This document shows, piece after piece, positions 56,119 through 64,000 of a DNA stretch of 64,000 bases. The position numbers and the translations under genes are program-made. How positions within the stretch are numbered: the first letter of the stretch is position 1; each line of letters begins with the position of its first letter. This DNA is from Photobacterium profundum SS9 (GTDB lineage: Bacteria > Pseudomonadota > Gammaproteobacteria > Enterobacterales > Vibrionaceae), in the NCBI RefSeq assembly GCF_000196255.1, contig NC_006370.1, positions 3,237,411 through 3,301,410 of the forward strand, in the 5' to 3' direction. The notes beneath the pieces are model-generated. The model did not search any database, was not told where the DNA came from, and saw only the letters and a program-made list of their open reading frames with translations.

Positions 56119-56967
56119 CTATCCTTGCCAGCAACCTAGGGTGACTCGATCGAGCCCCGCATAGTCTTGCGCAGTTGAGACCAGGTGATAACCCAGTTCC
56201 TGTAAAATGTGTCGTACAGCTTCACCCTGTTCGAAACCGTGTTCCATTAGCAACCAACCACCTGTTTGCAAATGTTGTCGACCTTGTTCACTGATAATTT
56301 GAATATCAGCTAATCCATTATCATCTGCAACCAATGCCGTTTTCGGTTCAAAGCGTACATCACCCAACACCAAATGCGGGTCTGCTGCATCAATATAAGG
56401 GGGATTACTCACAATCACTGAAAATAGCTCATCGCTAGCAAGCGGAGTATACCAACTACCTGCCAAAAAACGCACATTCTGTATATTAAGACGTTGACCA
56501 TTTTCAGCAGCAAGTTCAGCGGCTTCAGGACGTAAGTCTATCCCTGTAACCTGAGCATCATTACGCTCAGACGCAATTGCTAAAGCAATCGCGCCCGTAC
56601 CCGTACCTAAATCAAGAACTGTACATGCCTGAGTGGGTATTTTCTCTAATGCCAACTCAACCAAGCGCTCGGTATCAGGACGAGGTATTAACGTAAAGGG
56701 GGAAACCTTTAAAGGCAGCGACCAAAACTCACGTTCGCCTAAAATATACGCTACAGGCTCACCCGTAATACGTCGAGCAAGAAGCGCCTCAAATAGCGTG
56801 AATTGCTCATCACTTGGCGCTTTTTCAGGCCAAGTTAGCAAGTAACTGCGAGGTTTATCTAACACATGGCAAAGCAATACTGCGGCATCCAAATGCGGGC
56901 TATCAGAGCCCGCCTTGGTTAACTGCAACGTTGCCTGTTTTAACAAAGCATCGATGCATAATGGCAT
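56119..56967 (-). CDS. prmC: Release-factor glutamine methyltransferase PrmC
   Basis: 282 residues. Methylates the GGQ glutamine of RF1 and RF2. N-terminal helical substrate domain, SAM motif I DLGTGTGAIALAIA near residue 117, and the catalytic NPPY (SNPPYIDAADPHL) near residue 187. Its start overlaps the prfA stop by one base (56967), so it is coupled to its own substrate RF1. Confidence 0.97.
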   Translation of the reverse strand: MPLCIDALLKQATLQLTKAGSDSPHLDAAVLLCHVLDKPRSYLLTWPEKAPSDEQFTLFEALLARRITGEPVAYILGEREFWSLPLKVSPFTLIPRPDTERLVELALEKIPTQACTVLDLGTGTGAIALAIASERNDAQVTGIDLRPEAAELAAENGQRLNIQNVRFLAGSWYTPLASDELFSVIVSNPPYIDAADPHLVLGDVRFEPKTALVADDNGLADIQIISEQGRQHLQTGGWLLMEHGFEQGEAVRHILQELGYHLVSTAQDYAGLDRVTLGCWQG

Positions 56968-58055
56968 TAGTTTTGCTCTGCCATCGCAGCCAGTTCGTCT
57001 GCTTGGTGTTCTTGAATAACAGGTTGAATCAAGCTATCCATATCCCCTTCCATCACTTCATTCAAACGATAAAGAGTTAAGGTGATACGGTGGTCAGATA
57101 CACGTCCCTGAGGATAGTTATACGTACGAATACGGTCTGAACGATCACCTGAACCAAGTAGATTACGACGCGTGCTTGCTTCTTCTGCATGTCGCTTTTC
57201 TTCTTCAGCTTTAGTGATACGAGCTGCAAGAACAGACATCGCCTTTGCTTTGTTCTTATGCTGTGAACGTTCATCCTGACATTCAACCACAATACCTGTT
57301 GGTAAGTGAGTGATACGTATAGCAGAGTCAGTCGTGTTTACGTGCTGACCACCAGCGCCTGATGAACGGAACGTATCTATTTTTAGATCGCCAGTATTAA
57401 TTTCAGGAATTTCTGCTTCAGGAACTTCAGGCATTACCGCAACAGTACATGCTGATGTGTGAACTCGACCTTGTGATTCTGTCGCAGGCACACGCTGCAC
57501 ACGGTGACCACCAGACTCAAATTTCAATACGCCGTAAGCGCCATCGCCACTTACCTTCGCAATCATTTCTTTGTAACCGCCCTGCTCAGAACGGTTTTCA
57601 TTGATCACTTCAATACGCCAGCCACGACGCTCTGCATATCGACTGTACATACGGAATAAATCACCCGCAAAAATACCCGCTTCATCACCACCCGCACCGG
57701 CACGAATTTCAACAAAACAGTTACGATCATCGTTAGGATCTTTAGGGATCAATAGCACCTGAAGTTCATCTTCTAAACGAAGAATATTTGCTTTTGATTC
57801 TTTAACTTCTTCTTGTGCCATTTCACGCATTTCAGGATCATCGTCTTTCGCCATTTCTTCTGCGGCTTCAAGATCATCTTTTGCACCCAAGTAAGCCTGG
57901 AAGCATTGCGTAATGTCTTCTAACTGAGAGTACTCTTTAGACAACGCTCGGAACTTGTTTTGATCACCGATAATGCCAGGGTCGCCAAGCAGATGTTGAA
58001 TTTCTTCGTAACGCTCAACCAGGGTTTCTAATTTAACTAAAATTGATGATTTCAT
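56967..58055 (-). CDS. prfA: Peptide chain release factor 1
   Basis: 362 residues. Reads UAA and UAG. The decoding tripeptide region ([22 protein letters not shown]) and the GGQ loop ([13 protein letters not shown] near residue 233) are intact. Domain order and length match the family. Downstream of hemA by 12 bases, upstream of prmC with overlap. Confidence 0.98.
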   Translation of the reverse strand: MKSSILVKLETLVERYEEIQHLLGDPGIIGDQNKFRALSKEYSQLEDITQCFQAYLGAKDDLEAAEEMAKDDDPEMREMAQEEVKESKANILRLEDELQVLLIPKDPNDDRNCFVEIRAGAGGDEAGIFAGDLFRMYSRYAERRGWRIEVINENRSEQGGYKEMIAKVSGDGAYGVLKFESGGHRVQRVPATESQGRVHTSACTVAVMPEVPEAEIPEINTGDLKIDTFRSSGAGGQHVNTTDSAIRITHLPTGIVVECQDERSQHKNKAKAMSVLAARITKAEEEKRHAEEASTRRNLLGSGDRSDRIRTYNYPQGRVSDHRITLTLYRLNEVMEGDMDSLIQPVIQEHQADELAAMAEQN

Positions 58056-58067
58056 AGGATCTTTAAA

Positions 58068-59330
58068 TTAATCTTTAATCGAGTCCAAACCCAGCGTTTC
58101 ACGAATAACAGACAGTTTTTCCGGTTCACCATTGTGAGCCGCCTGCTGCATCGCACGGGTTGGCGCATGAATGAGTTTATTGGTCAATTTATTACTTAAT
58201 TCAACCAATACTTTCTCAGGAGCCACGCCATTAGCAATAGCTTGTAGGCTTCGGCTTAGCATGTCATTTTTGATATCATCGGCAAAACAACGATACTGAC
58301 GAATACTGTCGACAGCTTCCAGTGAACGTAACCAACTCATGAAAGCTGCACTTTCTTCACTGATAATGGCTTCCGCTTGGATGGCGGCTACCTTACGTTG
58401 TTCTCGGTTTTTTTCAATGATGCTGTGTAAGTCATCCACTGTATATAAATACACATCATTTAAATCACCCACTTCCGCTTCAACATCACGGGGAACCGCA
58501 ATATCAACGAACAGCATTGGCTGATGTCGACGTGCTTTTATGGCTTTTTCTACCATGCCTTTACCCACAATTGGTAAAGGGCTCGCCGTTGAACTAATCA
58601 CAATATCTGCACGGTGCAAGTGTTCTGGTATCTCTGGTAAGCCAATCACTTCTGCGCCAAACTCTTCAGCTAAATTAGCAGCTCGCTCTTTCGTTCGATT
58701 CGCAACAATTAACTTATTACAGCCTTGCTCGACTAAATGACGAGAAACAAGTTCGATTGTTTCACCAGCCCCTACCAACAGCACAGTAGTATCAGAAAGA
58801 GACTCAAAAATTTGTTTGGCTAATGTACAAGCAGCGTAAGCAACCGATACAGCATTTCCGCCAATATCAGTTTCTGTGCGAACACGCTTCGCAACAGTAA
58901 ATGTTTTATGGAACAGCTTTTCTAGTGTGCCATGAATTGCATCATACTCTTGCGATGAATAATATGACTGCTTTACTTGACCTAAAATCTGAGGTTCACC
59001 AAGTACTAACGAATCAAGCCCACAAGCAACGCGCATTAAATGGCGTGCAGCAGCTTGTTCTTCATGAAAATACAAACTTGGCAAAATCTCTTCTGCTGAT
59101 AGCCGATGAAATTTCGCTAACCAGTCAATCATGACACCCGGGCCTGAATGCGTTACATCACAGTACACTTCCGTTCGGTTGCAAGTAGATACAATAATGC
59201 TACTTGTCACCTCAGGATGTGACTCTAACTGCTGTAGCGCTTCTTTCAGTTTATCTGGTGAGAAAGCAACTTTTTCACGCAAATCGACAGAAGCTGTGTT
59301 GTGGTTTATACCTAATGCAAGCAGGGTCAT
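58068..59330 (-). CDS. hemA: Glutamyl-tRNA reductase
   Basis: 420 residues. First committed step of C5 tetrapyrrole synthesis: reduces Glu-tRNA to glutamate-1-semialdehyde with NADPH. Catalytic Cys in [10 protein letters not shown] near residue 50, [17 protein letters not shown] near 105, Rossmann [13 protein letters not shown] near 185, and C-terminal dimerisation helices. The N-terminal [10 protein letters not shown] is as expected. Divergent from lolB. Confidence 0.97.
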   Translation of the reverse strand: MTLLALGINHNTASVDLREKVAFSPDKLKEALQQLESHPEVTSSIIVSTCNRTEVYCDVTHSGPGVMIDWLAKFHRLSAEEILPSLYFHEEQAAARHLMRVACGLDSLVLGEPQILGQVKQSYYSSQEYDAIHGTLEKLFHKTFTVAKRVRTETDIGGNAVSVAYAACTLAKQIFESLSDTTVLLVGAGETIELVSRHLVEQGCNKLIVANRTKERAANLAEEFGAEVIGLPEIPEHLHRADIVISSTASPLPIVGKGMVEKAIKARRHQPMLFVDIAVPRDVEAEVGDLNDVYLYTVDDLHSIIEKNREQRKVAAIQAEAIISEESAAFMSWLRSLEAVDSIRQYRCFADDIKNDMLSRSLQAIANGVAPEKVLVELSNKLTNKLIHAPTRAMQQAAHNGEPEKLSVIRETLGLDSIKD

Positions 59331-59714
59331 GGAGACAGGTTACCAACTTCGCCAGTGAAAGATCTAAGGGGGGATTTTACTTGATGCCCCACCGTAATAA
59401 AAGGCAACAGATGTAATCGTTCCGAAATAACCCCGTATTTATAGAGTATTAAATACAATTTCCCCATGCATCTCCCCATGTAACACCCTTTTTACCAAGC
59501 ATTAAATACCTCAGCAAAACGATATAATCGTATGAATATAAATAAAAAAACACAAATTAAAAACCAAACATCGCGCCTTAAACAAGTCAAAAAATCATCG
59601 TATTAAACAAAAAAAAATTTATGATAAACACACCAATGAAATTACATTTTTATTTGGCTTATCGAATAATTAACGCTATTGTTTGCGCAAAAGCACTCAT
59701 CGAGTCACTGTATT
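59331..59714. other. Divergent hemA / lolB intergenic region
   Basis: 384 bases, increasingly AT-rich toward lolB with several long A-runs (59545-59625). Promoters of hemA and lolB must lie here; none is unambiguous. Two short frames on the plus strand near 59204-59416 are antisense shadows or lack start signals. Confidence 0.4.
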
Positions 59715-60350
59715 ATGTCTCCAATATTCTCTACTCTAATTCCTGCTAAACGCTCATGGTATTTTATCGTTTTTCCACTTTTTTTATCCCTTCTTACAGG
59801 CTGTGCGCAACAAGCACCAATAGCAACGACAACCGATTGGGTAACTCACGAGAAGGCCCTAGAAAACCTTTCTCGATATGATGCCAAAGGAAAATTGGGC
59901 TATAAAGCACCAAAATTACGTTTTGGTGGCAATATGATTTGGCAAACAACACCCAATAGTGACAAATTGTTGCTAACCAATTTTCTTGGTAAAACATTAC
60001 TTAAGTTAGACGCTACACCCAAAATGACAACCTTAGTTGATTATGATGGTAAGCAGCACTCAGGCGCTAATGCCTCAGAATTAGTTCGTGAATTAACCGG
60101 AATAAACCTGCCCATAGAACAAATGCGTGACTGGCTGATTGGTTTACCTACCGCTGCTGATACTTATCAACTTAACCCTCAAAATCGTGTTGCATACTTA
60201 GCAAAACAGGTAGATGGACAAATATGGGAAATGGATTATCAAGAATACGATTATTCCATTTATCCCTCGCTACCAAAGCGCATGGTGCTCACACAAGACA
60301 AACAACAAATCACTCTTATAATTAATGAGTGGGATATACATAAAAAATGA
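59715..60350 (+). CDS. lolB: Outer-membrane lipoprotein receptor LolB
   Basis: 211 residues from ATG 59715; the TTG at 59679 would precede the signal with a polar extension and is rejected. Lipoprotein signal ends in LSLLTGC (about residue 30). The mature part matches LolB ([35 protein letters not shown]). It accepts lipoproteins from LolA and inserts them in the outer membrane. Overlaps ispE by ATGA. Confidence 0.95.
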   Translation: MSPIFSTLIPAKRSWYFIVFPLFLSLLTGCAQQAPIATTTDWVTHEKALENLSRYDAKGKLGYKAPKLRFGGNMIWQTTPNSDKLLLTNFLGKTLLKLDATPKMTTLVDYDGKQHSGANASELVRELTGINLPIEQMRDWLIGLPTAADTYQLNPQNRVAYLAKQVDGQIWEMDYQEYDYSIYPSLPKRMVLTQDKQQITLIINEWDIHKK

Positions 60351-61249
60351 TAACGACTGTGAATAATCAATCAAATTGCGCCCCCATTTTTAATCGTGAA
60401 ACACATTGGCCTTCCCCTGCAAAACTGAACCTTTTTTTATACATTACAGGGCAACGACCGAACGGTTATCATGAGCTCCAAACGCTGTTTCAATTTTTGG
60501 ATTACGGCGATACATTAACAATTACAGCAACCAATACATCGGCTATTACAATCAATCCTGCCATTGAAGGCGTGACCACCGAAGATAACCTTATCTATCG
60601 TGCAGCTGATGCATTGCGTCAAGCGACAGGGACAATGCTTGGCGCTCATATAGAAATTGATAAGATTTTACCGATGGGAGGAGGGTTAGGCGGAGGTTCA
60701 TCAAACGCAGCGACCACACTGGTTGCGCTCAATTACTTATGGCAAACCCAGCTAGATTTAGATAAATTGGCTGATATTGGTCTTGCATTAGGGGCTGATG
60801 TACCCGTTTTTGTGAAAGGTTTTAGTGCATTTGCCGAAGGCGTTGGTGAAAAATTACTGCCAGCAACCCCTCAAGAAAAGTGGTTCCTAGTCACAAAACC
60901 CAATGTAAGCATTGCAACTGTTGATATTTTCACCCATCCCGATTTAATTAGAAATACCGAAAAACGTAGCCTGAAAGCCCTTTTAGCAGGCGTTTACGAA
61001 AACGATTGCGAAAAAATTGTCAGAAGACTGCATCCCGAGGTTGATAAGGCGGTTTCGTGGCTGTTAGAATACGCGCCGTCAAGATTGACTGGCACTGGCG
61101 CTTGTGTGTTCGCTGAATTCAGCTCACAACAAGAAGCTGATGCCATTTTAAAGAAATTACCTGACTGGCTCCACGGATTTGTCGCTAAAGGTGTTAATAC
61201 ATCTCCCCTGATGGCAACCCTGCACGTACATTCTACGGATTGTCAGTAA
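60347..61249 (+). CDS. ispE: 4-diphosphocytidyl-2-C-methyl-D-erythritol kinase
   Basis: 300 residues; GHMP kinase of the MEP isoprenoid pathway. [32 protein letters not shown] near residue 22, the ATP loop [18 protein letters not shown] near 105, and [12 protein letters not shown] near 243. The start overlaps the lolB stop (ATGA), indicating coupling; the first ~20 residues are longer than in E. coli, and an internal start is possible. Confidence 0.96.
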   Translation: MITTVNNQSNCAPIFNRETHWPSPAKLNLFLYITGQRPNGYHELQTLFQFLDYGDTLTITATNTSAITINPAIEGVTTEDNLIYRAADALRQATGTMLGAHIEIDKILPMGGGLGGGSSNAATTLVALNYLWQTQLDLDKLADIGLALGADVPVFVKGFSAFAEGVGEKLLPATPQEKWFLVTKPNVSIATVDIFTHPDLIRNTEKRSLKALLAGVYENDCEKIVRRLHPEVDKAVSWLLEYAPSRLTGTGACVFAEFSSQQEADAILKKLPDWLHGFVAKGVNTSPLMATLHVHSTDCQ

Positions 61250-61281
61250 CTACAACTTGGACGCAACCTGAGGTTTCCACC

Positions 61282-62229
61282 GTGCCTGATATGAAGCTGT
61301 TTGCTGGTAACGCTACACCAGAACTAGCCCAACGCATTGCTGACCGTCTTTACATTTCCCTAGGAGATGCAACAGTCGATCGTTTTTCCGATGGTGAAGT
61401 ATGCGTTCAGATTAATGAAAACGTTCGTGGTAGTGACGTATTCATTATTCAATCAACTTGTGCGCCAACCAATGACAACCTAATGGAATTGGTTGTGATG
61501 ATCGATGCACTACGCCGCGCTTCTGCTGGCCGTATTACTGCTGTAATTCCTTACTTCGGTTATGCCCGCCAAGATCGTCGTGTACGTTCTGCTCGTGTGC
61601 CAATTACAGCTAAGGTAGTTGCCGATTTCCTTTCTAACGTAGGTGTTGACCGCGTTCTAACTGTTGACTTACACGCAGAGCAAATTCAAGGCTTCTTCGA
61701 TGTACCTGTAGACAACGTATTCGGTAGCCCAGTTCTTCTTGAAGACATACTAGCGAGAAACCTGGAAGATCCAGTTGTTGTATCTCCAGACATCGGTGGT
61801 GTTGTACGTGCTCGTGCAATCGCTAAGCTGCTTGATGATACTGATATTGCAATTATCGATAAACGTCGTCCACGTGCGAACGTCTCTCAGGTAATGCACC
61901 TTATCGGTGACGTTGAAGGTCGTGACTGTATCATCGTTGATGATATGATCGATACTGGCGGTACATTGTGTAAAGCTGCTAAAGCTCTTAAAGAGCGTGG
62001 CGCTAAACGTGTATTCGCTTATGCAACTCACCCTGTGTTCTCGGGTAGTGCAGTTAAAAACATCTGCGAATCAGTTATCGATGAAATTATCGTTACTGAC
62101 TCTATCCCACTGTCAAAAGAAATCATTGCTACAGGTCGTGTATCTGTCTTAACACTTTCTGGCATGCTGGCTGAAGCGATTCGTCGTATCAGCAATGAAG
62201 AGTCTATTTCTGCGATGTTTGAGCACTAA
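61282..62229 (+). CDS. prs: Ribose-phosphate pyrophosphokinase
   Basis: 315 residues from the GTG at 61282, giving exactly the family length and the standard N-terminus (V/M)[16 protein letters not shown]; the in-frame start at 61240 would overlap ispE and adds 14 non-family residues. PRPP loop [11 protein letters not shown] near residue 217 and the flexible [12 protein letters not shown] loop near 194. Makes PRPP for nucleotide, His and Trp synthesis. Strongly biased codons. Confidence 0.97.
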   Translation: MPDMKLFAGNATPELAQRIADRLYISLGDATVDRFSDGEVCVQINENVRGSDVFIIQSTCAPTNDNLMELVVMIDALRRASAGRITAVIPYFGYARQDRRVRSARVPITAKVVADFLSNVGVDRVLTVDLHAEQIQGFFDVPVDNVFGSPVLLEDILARNLEDPVVVSPDIGGVVRARAIAKLLDDTDIAIIDKRRPRANVSQVMHLIGDVEGRDCIIVDDMIDTGGTLCKAAKALKERGAKRVFAYATHPVFSGSAVKNICESVIDEIIVTDSIPLSKEIIATGRVSVLTLSGMLAEAIRRISNEESISAMFEH

Positions 62230-62271
62230 TAGCACTTCATTCGAATTATTTTCGAATCAAGATGAATACCA

Positions 62272-62299
62272 AACGCCTCGCACTACGCGAGGCGTTTTT
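62272..62299 (+). terminator. Terminator of prs
   Basis: AACGCCTCGC pairs with GCGAGGCGTT, followed by T. About 245 bases then separate it from pth, which needs its own promoter in that stretch. Confidence 0.9.
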
Positions 62300-62544
62300 C
62301 ATGACCTACATAAATAAATTGTCCATCAGACACTTTTTATAATACTCCACAATGAAATGGCAACATTCACCTACTACGGCGGTGGCAACGGCAGACAGCT
62401 CTTCACAAAGGTCGTATCAATTTTCGTTAGATTGGTATAACATATCGCGCGTTTTGCACCCAGATAACAAACTAATCCGCTTCTCGACTATTGAGAACTG
62501 ATCATTTTGCTATAAGACTTTAGCTAAAAACCAGAGAGACAAGC

Positions 62545-63135
62545 GTGAGTAATAATATTCGTCTATTAGTTGGCCTGGCTAATCCCGGTGCCGAGTATGC
62601 TAAAACCCGCCATAATGCGGGGGCATGGGTAGTACAAGAACTGGCTCGAGTACACAATGTTAGCCTACGAGAAGAATCAAAATACTTCGGTGTAACTGGC
62701 AGAATCACAACAAATGGACAGGATCTTCGCTTGTTGATCCCAACAACATACATGAATCTATCAGGTAAATCGGTCGCTGCTTTGGCGAATTTCTTCCAAA
62801 TCAAACCGGAAGAAATCCTTATTGCTCATGACGAACTCGATTTACCACCAGGCGTAGCTAAATTTAAAAAAGGCGGCGGGCATGGTGGTCATAACGGCTT
62901 ACGCGACACAATAAGCAAAATGGGTAACAACAAAGAATTCTATCGCTTGCGTGTTGGTATTGGGCATCCAGGCGATAAAAACAAGGTTGCAAACTTTGTG
63001 TTAGGCAAAGCACCAGTCAAAGAACAAGAATGTATTGATGCCGCTGTTGATGAAGCAGTCCGCTGCATGGATATCTTGTTAAAAGATGGACTGAATAAAG
63101 CGCAAAACAGACTACATTCATTCAAAGCTGAATAA
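62545..63135 (+). CDS. pth: Peptidyl-tRNA hydrolase
   Basis: 196 residues from a GTG start (AGAGAGAC upstream). Releases peptides from prematurely dropped peptidyl-t[25 protein letters not shown] (catalytic His about residue 24), YMNLSGKSV, and [10 protein letters not shown] with Asp, then [14 protein letters not shown]. Length and motifs are complete. Confidence 0.97.
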
Positions 63136-63238
63136 GTCTACACTCTACTTTTTAAATAACGATTCAACTTGCTGTTACTTCAATAGATAACAACGAGATA
63201 GGTCGCTACGAAGATAATCACCAAAAGGGTTTCAAACC

Positions 63239-64000
63239 ATGGGTTTTAAATGCGGTATCGTTGGTCTACCAAACGTTGGTAAGTCCACACTATTCAACGC
63301 CTTAACTAAAGCTGGTATCGAAGCAGCAAACTTCCCGTTCTGTACGATCGAGCCAAACACCGGCGTTGTACCTGTGCCAGATCTGCGTTTGGATGCATTA
63401 GCAGAGATTGTTAAACCAGAGCGTATTCTGCCAACAACAATGGAATTTGTTGATATTGCAGGTCTAGTTGCAGGCGCATCGAAAGGCGAAGGTCTTGGTA
63501 ACAAGTTCCTTGCTAACATTCGTGAAACGGATGCGATTGGTCACGTTGTTCGTTGTTTTGAAGATGACAACATTGTTCACGTTGCAGGTAAGATTAACCC
63601 TCTTGAAGATATCGAAGTTATCAACCTTGAGCTAGCGCTGGCTGATCTTGATACCTGTGAGCGGGCTATTTTCCGCCAAGCTAAAAGAGCGAAAGGCGGC
63701 GATAGCGAAGCTAAATACGAAATTGCTGTTCTTGAAAAAATGCTGCCAACATTGACTGAAGGCGGCATGGTGCGTTCTATCGAGTTATCGAAAGAAGAAC
63801 TCGCAGCCATTGAATACCTACACTTCTTAACTGTAAAACCAACAATGTATATCGCAAACGTAAGCGAAGACGGTTTTGAAAATAACCCATTCCTAGACAT
63901 GGTTTTTGAATATGCAGCAAAAGAAAATGCTATTGTCGTTCCTATCTGTGCAGCTATTGAATCTGAAATTGCTGAACTAGAAGATGCAGACCGCGAAGAA
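63239..64000 (+). CDS. ychF: Ribosome-associated ATPase YchF, N-terminal part
   Basis: Open to the end of the window; 254 codons are visible of a protein normally about 363 residues. Start ATG 63239 gives [17 protein letters not shown], with P-loop GLPNVGKST, switch [19 protein letters not shown], and, in place of a G-protein NKxD, the ATP-selective NVSEDG segment near residue 205. Obg-like ATPase that binds ribosomes and modulates stress responses. Follows pth as in most gammaproteobacteria. Confidence 0.97.
   Translation, partial: MGFKCGIVGLPNVGKSTLFNALTKAGIEAANFPFCTIEPNTGVVPVPDLRLDALAEIVKPERILPTTMEFVDIAGLVAGASKGEGLGNKFLANIRETDAIGHVVRCFEDDNIVHVAGKINPLEDIEVINLELALADLDTCERAIFRQAKRAKGGDSEAKYEIAVLEKMLPTLTEGGMVRSIELSKEELAAIEYLHFLTVKPTMYIANVSEDGFENNPFLDMVFEYAAKENAIVVPICAAIESEIAELEDADREE

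Overview
The window reads as one chromosome segment of a marine gammaproteobacterium of the Vibrionaceae, most likely Photobacterium. The evidence is the core gene order (yfbV-ackA-pta; ybbP-ybbA-tesA-cnoX; hemA-prfA-prmC-sirB2-sirB1-kdsA divergent from lolB-ispE-prs-pth-ychF), a ToxR/ToxS-like pair, a moderately AT-rich composition and a strongly repetitive tRNA-Pro cluster of a kind I recall from Photobacterium. No database search was possible, so the species is an inference.

Layout. 1-10070: end of rlmA, an iron-linked ChaN-type lipoprotein behind a long palindrome, a three-gene ABC importer, DUF6172, yfbV, and the acetate pathway genes ackA and pta. 10.1-15.5 kb: an accessory island between pta and focA. 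It holds a candidate pore-forming toxin with a C-terminal hydrophobic hairpin, a translationally coupled membrane protein (likely immunity), and a second immunity copy. The second copy is split by an IS66-family element that is itself split by another IS66-family element. Both insertions have 8-bp target duplications and GTAA-type ends. 15.7-20.1 kb: focA, yfcE and a cassette of two DUF1538 membrane proteins with a P-II-like and a CBS protein. 20.4-30.9 kb: yfcH and the ybbP-ybbA-tesA-(ybbO)-cnoX neighbourhood. In place of ybbO there is only an N-terminal remnant cut off by a repeat, followed by a GC-richer secreted protein gene, a 48-residue lipoprotein and an inverted full-length SDR.

30.9-38.9 kb: envelope and metal genes: META lipoprotein, OmpA-like porin, a divergent membrane-bound ToxR-like regulator with a ToxS-like partner, cueR and a four-HMA-domain copA with a clear CueR promoter and a 26-codon downstream ORF, and a TraB/GumN protein. 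38.9-41.1 kb: a minus-strand array of fourteen tRNA-Pro-derived units (four intact tRNA-Pro(UGG), ten degenerate or hybrid) with one promoter and one terminator. 41.3-54 kb: DUF3149, a 266-bp terminal-inverted-repeat element, smrA, a LysE exporter, a LysR regulator, ybaK, a 5'-nucleotidase, an NhaC antiporter, two tandem dCache chemoreceptors and an amino-acid transporter. 54-64 kb: conserved housekeeping genes, with ychF running off the end.

The most interesting structures are the toxin/double-immunity locus with its Russian-doll IS66 insertions, a textbook-looking -1 frameshift signal in the inner transposase, the tRNA-Pro/pseudo-tRNA array with an internal 465-bp duplication, and the rebuilt ybbO locus.
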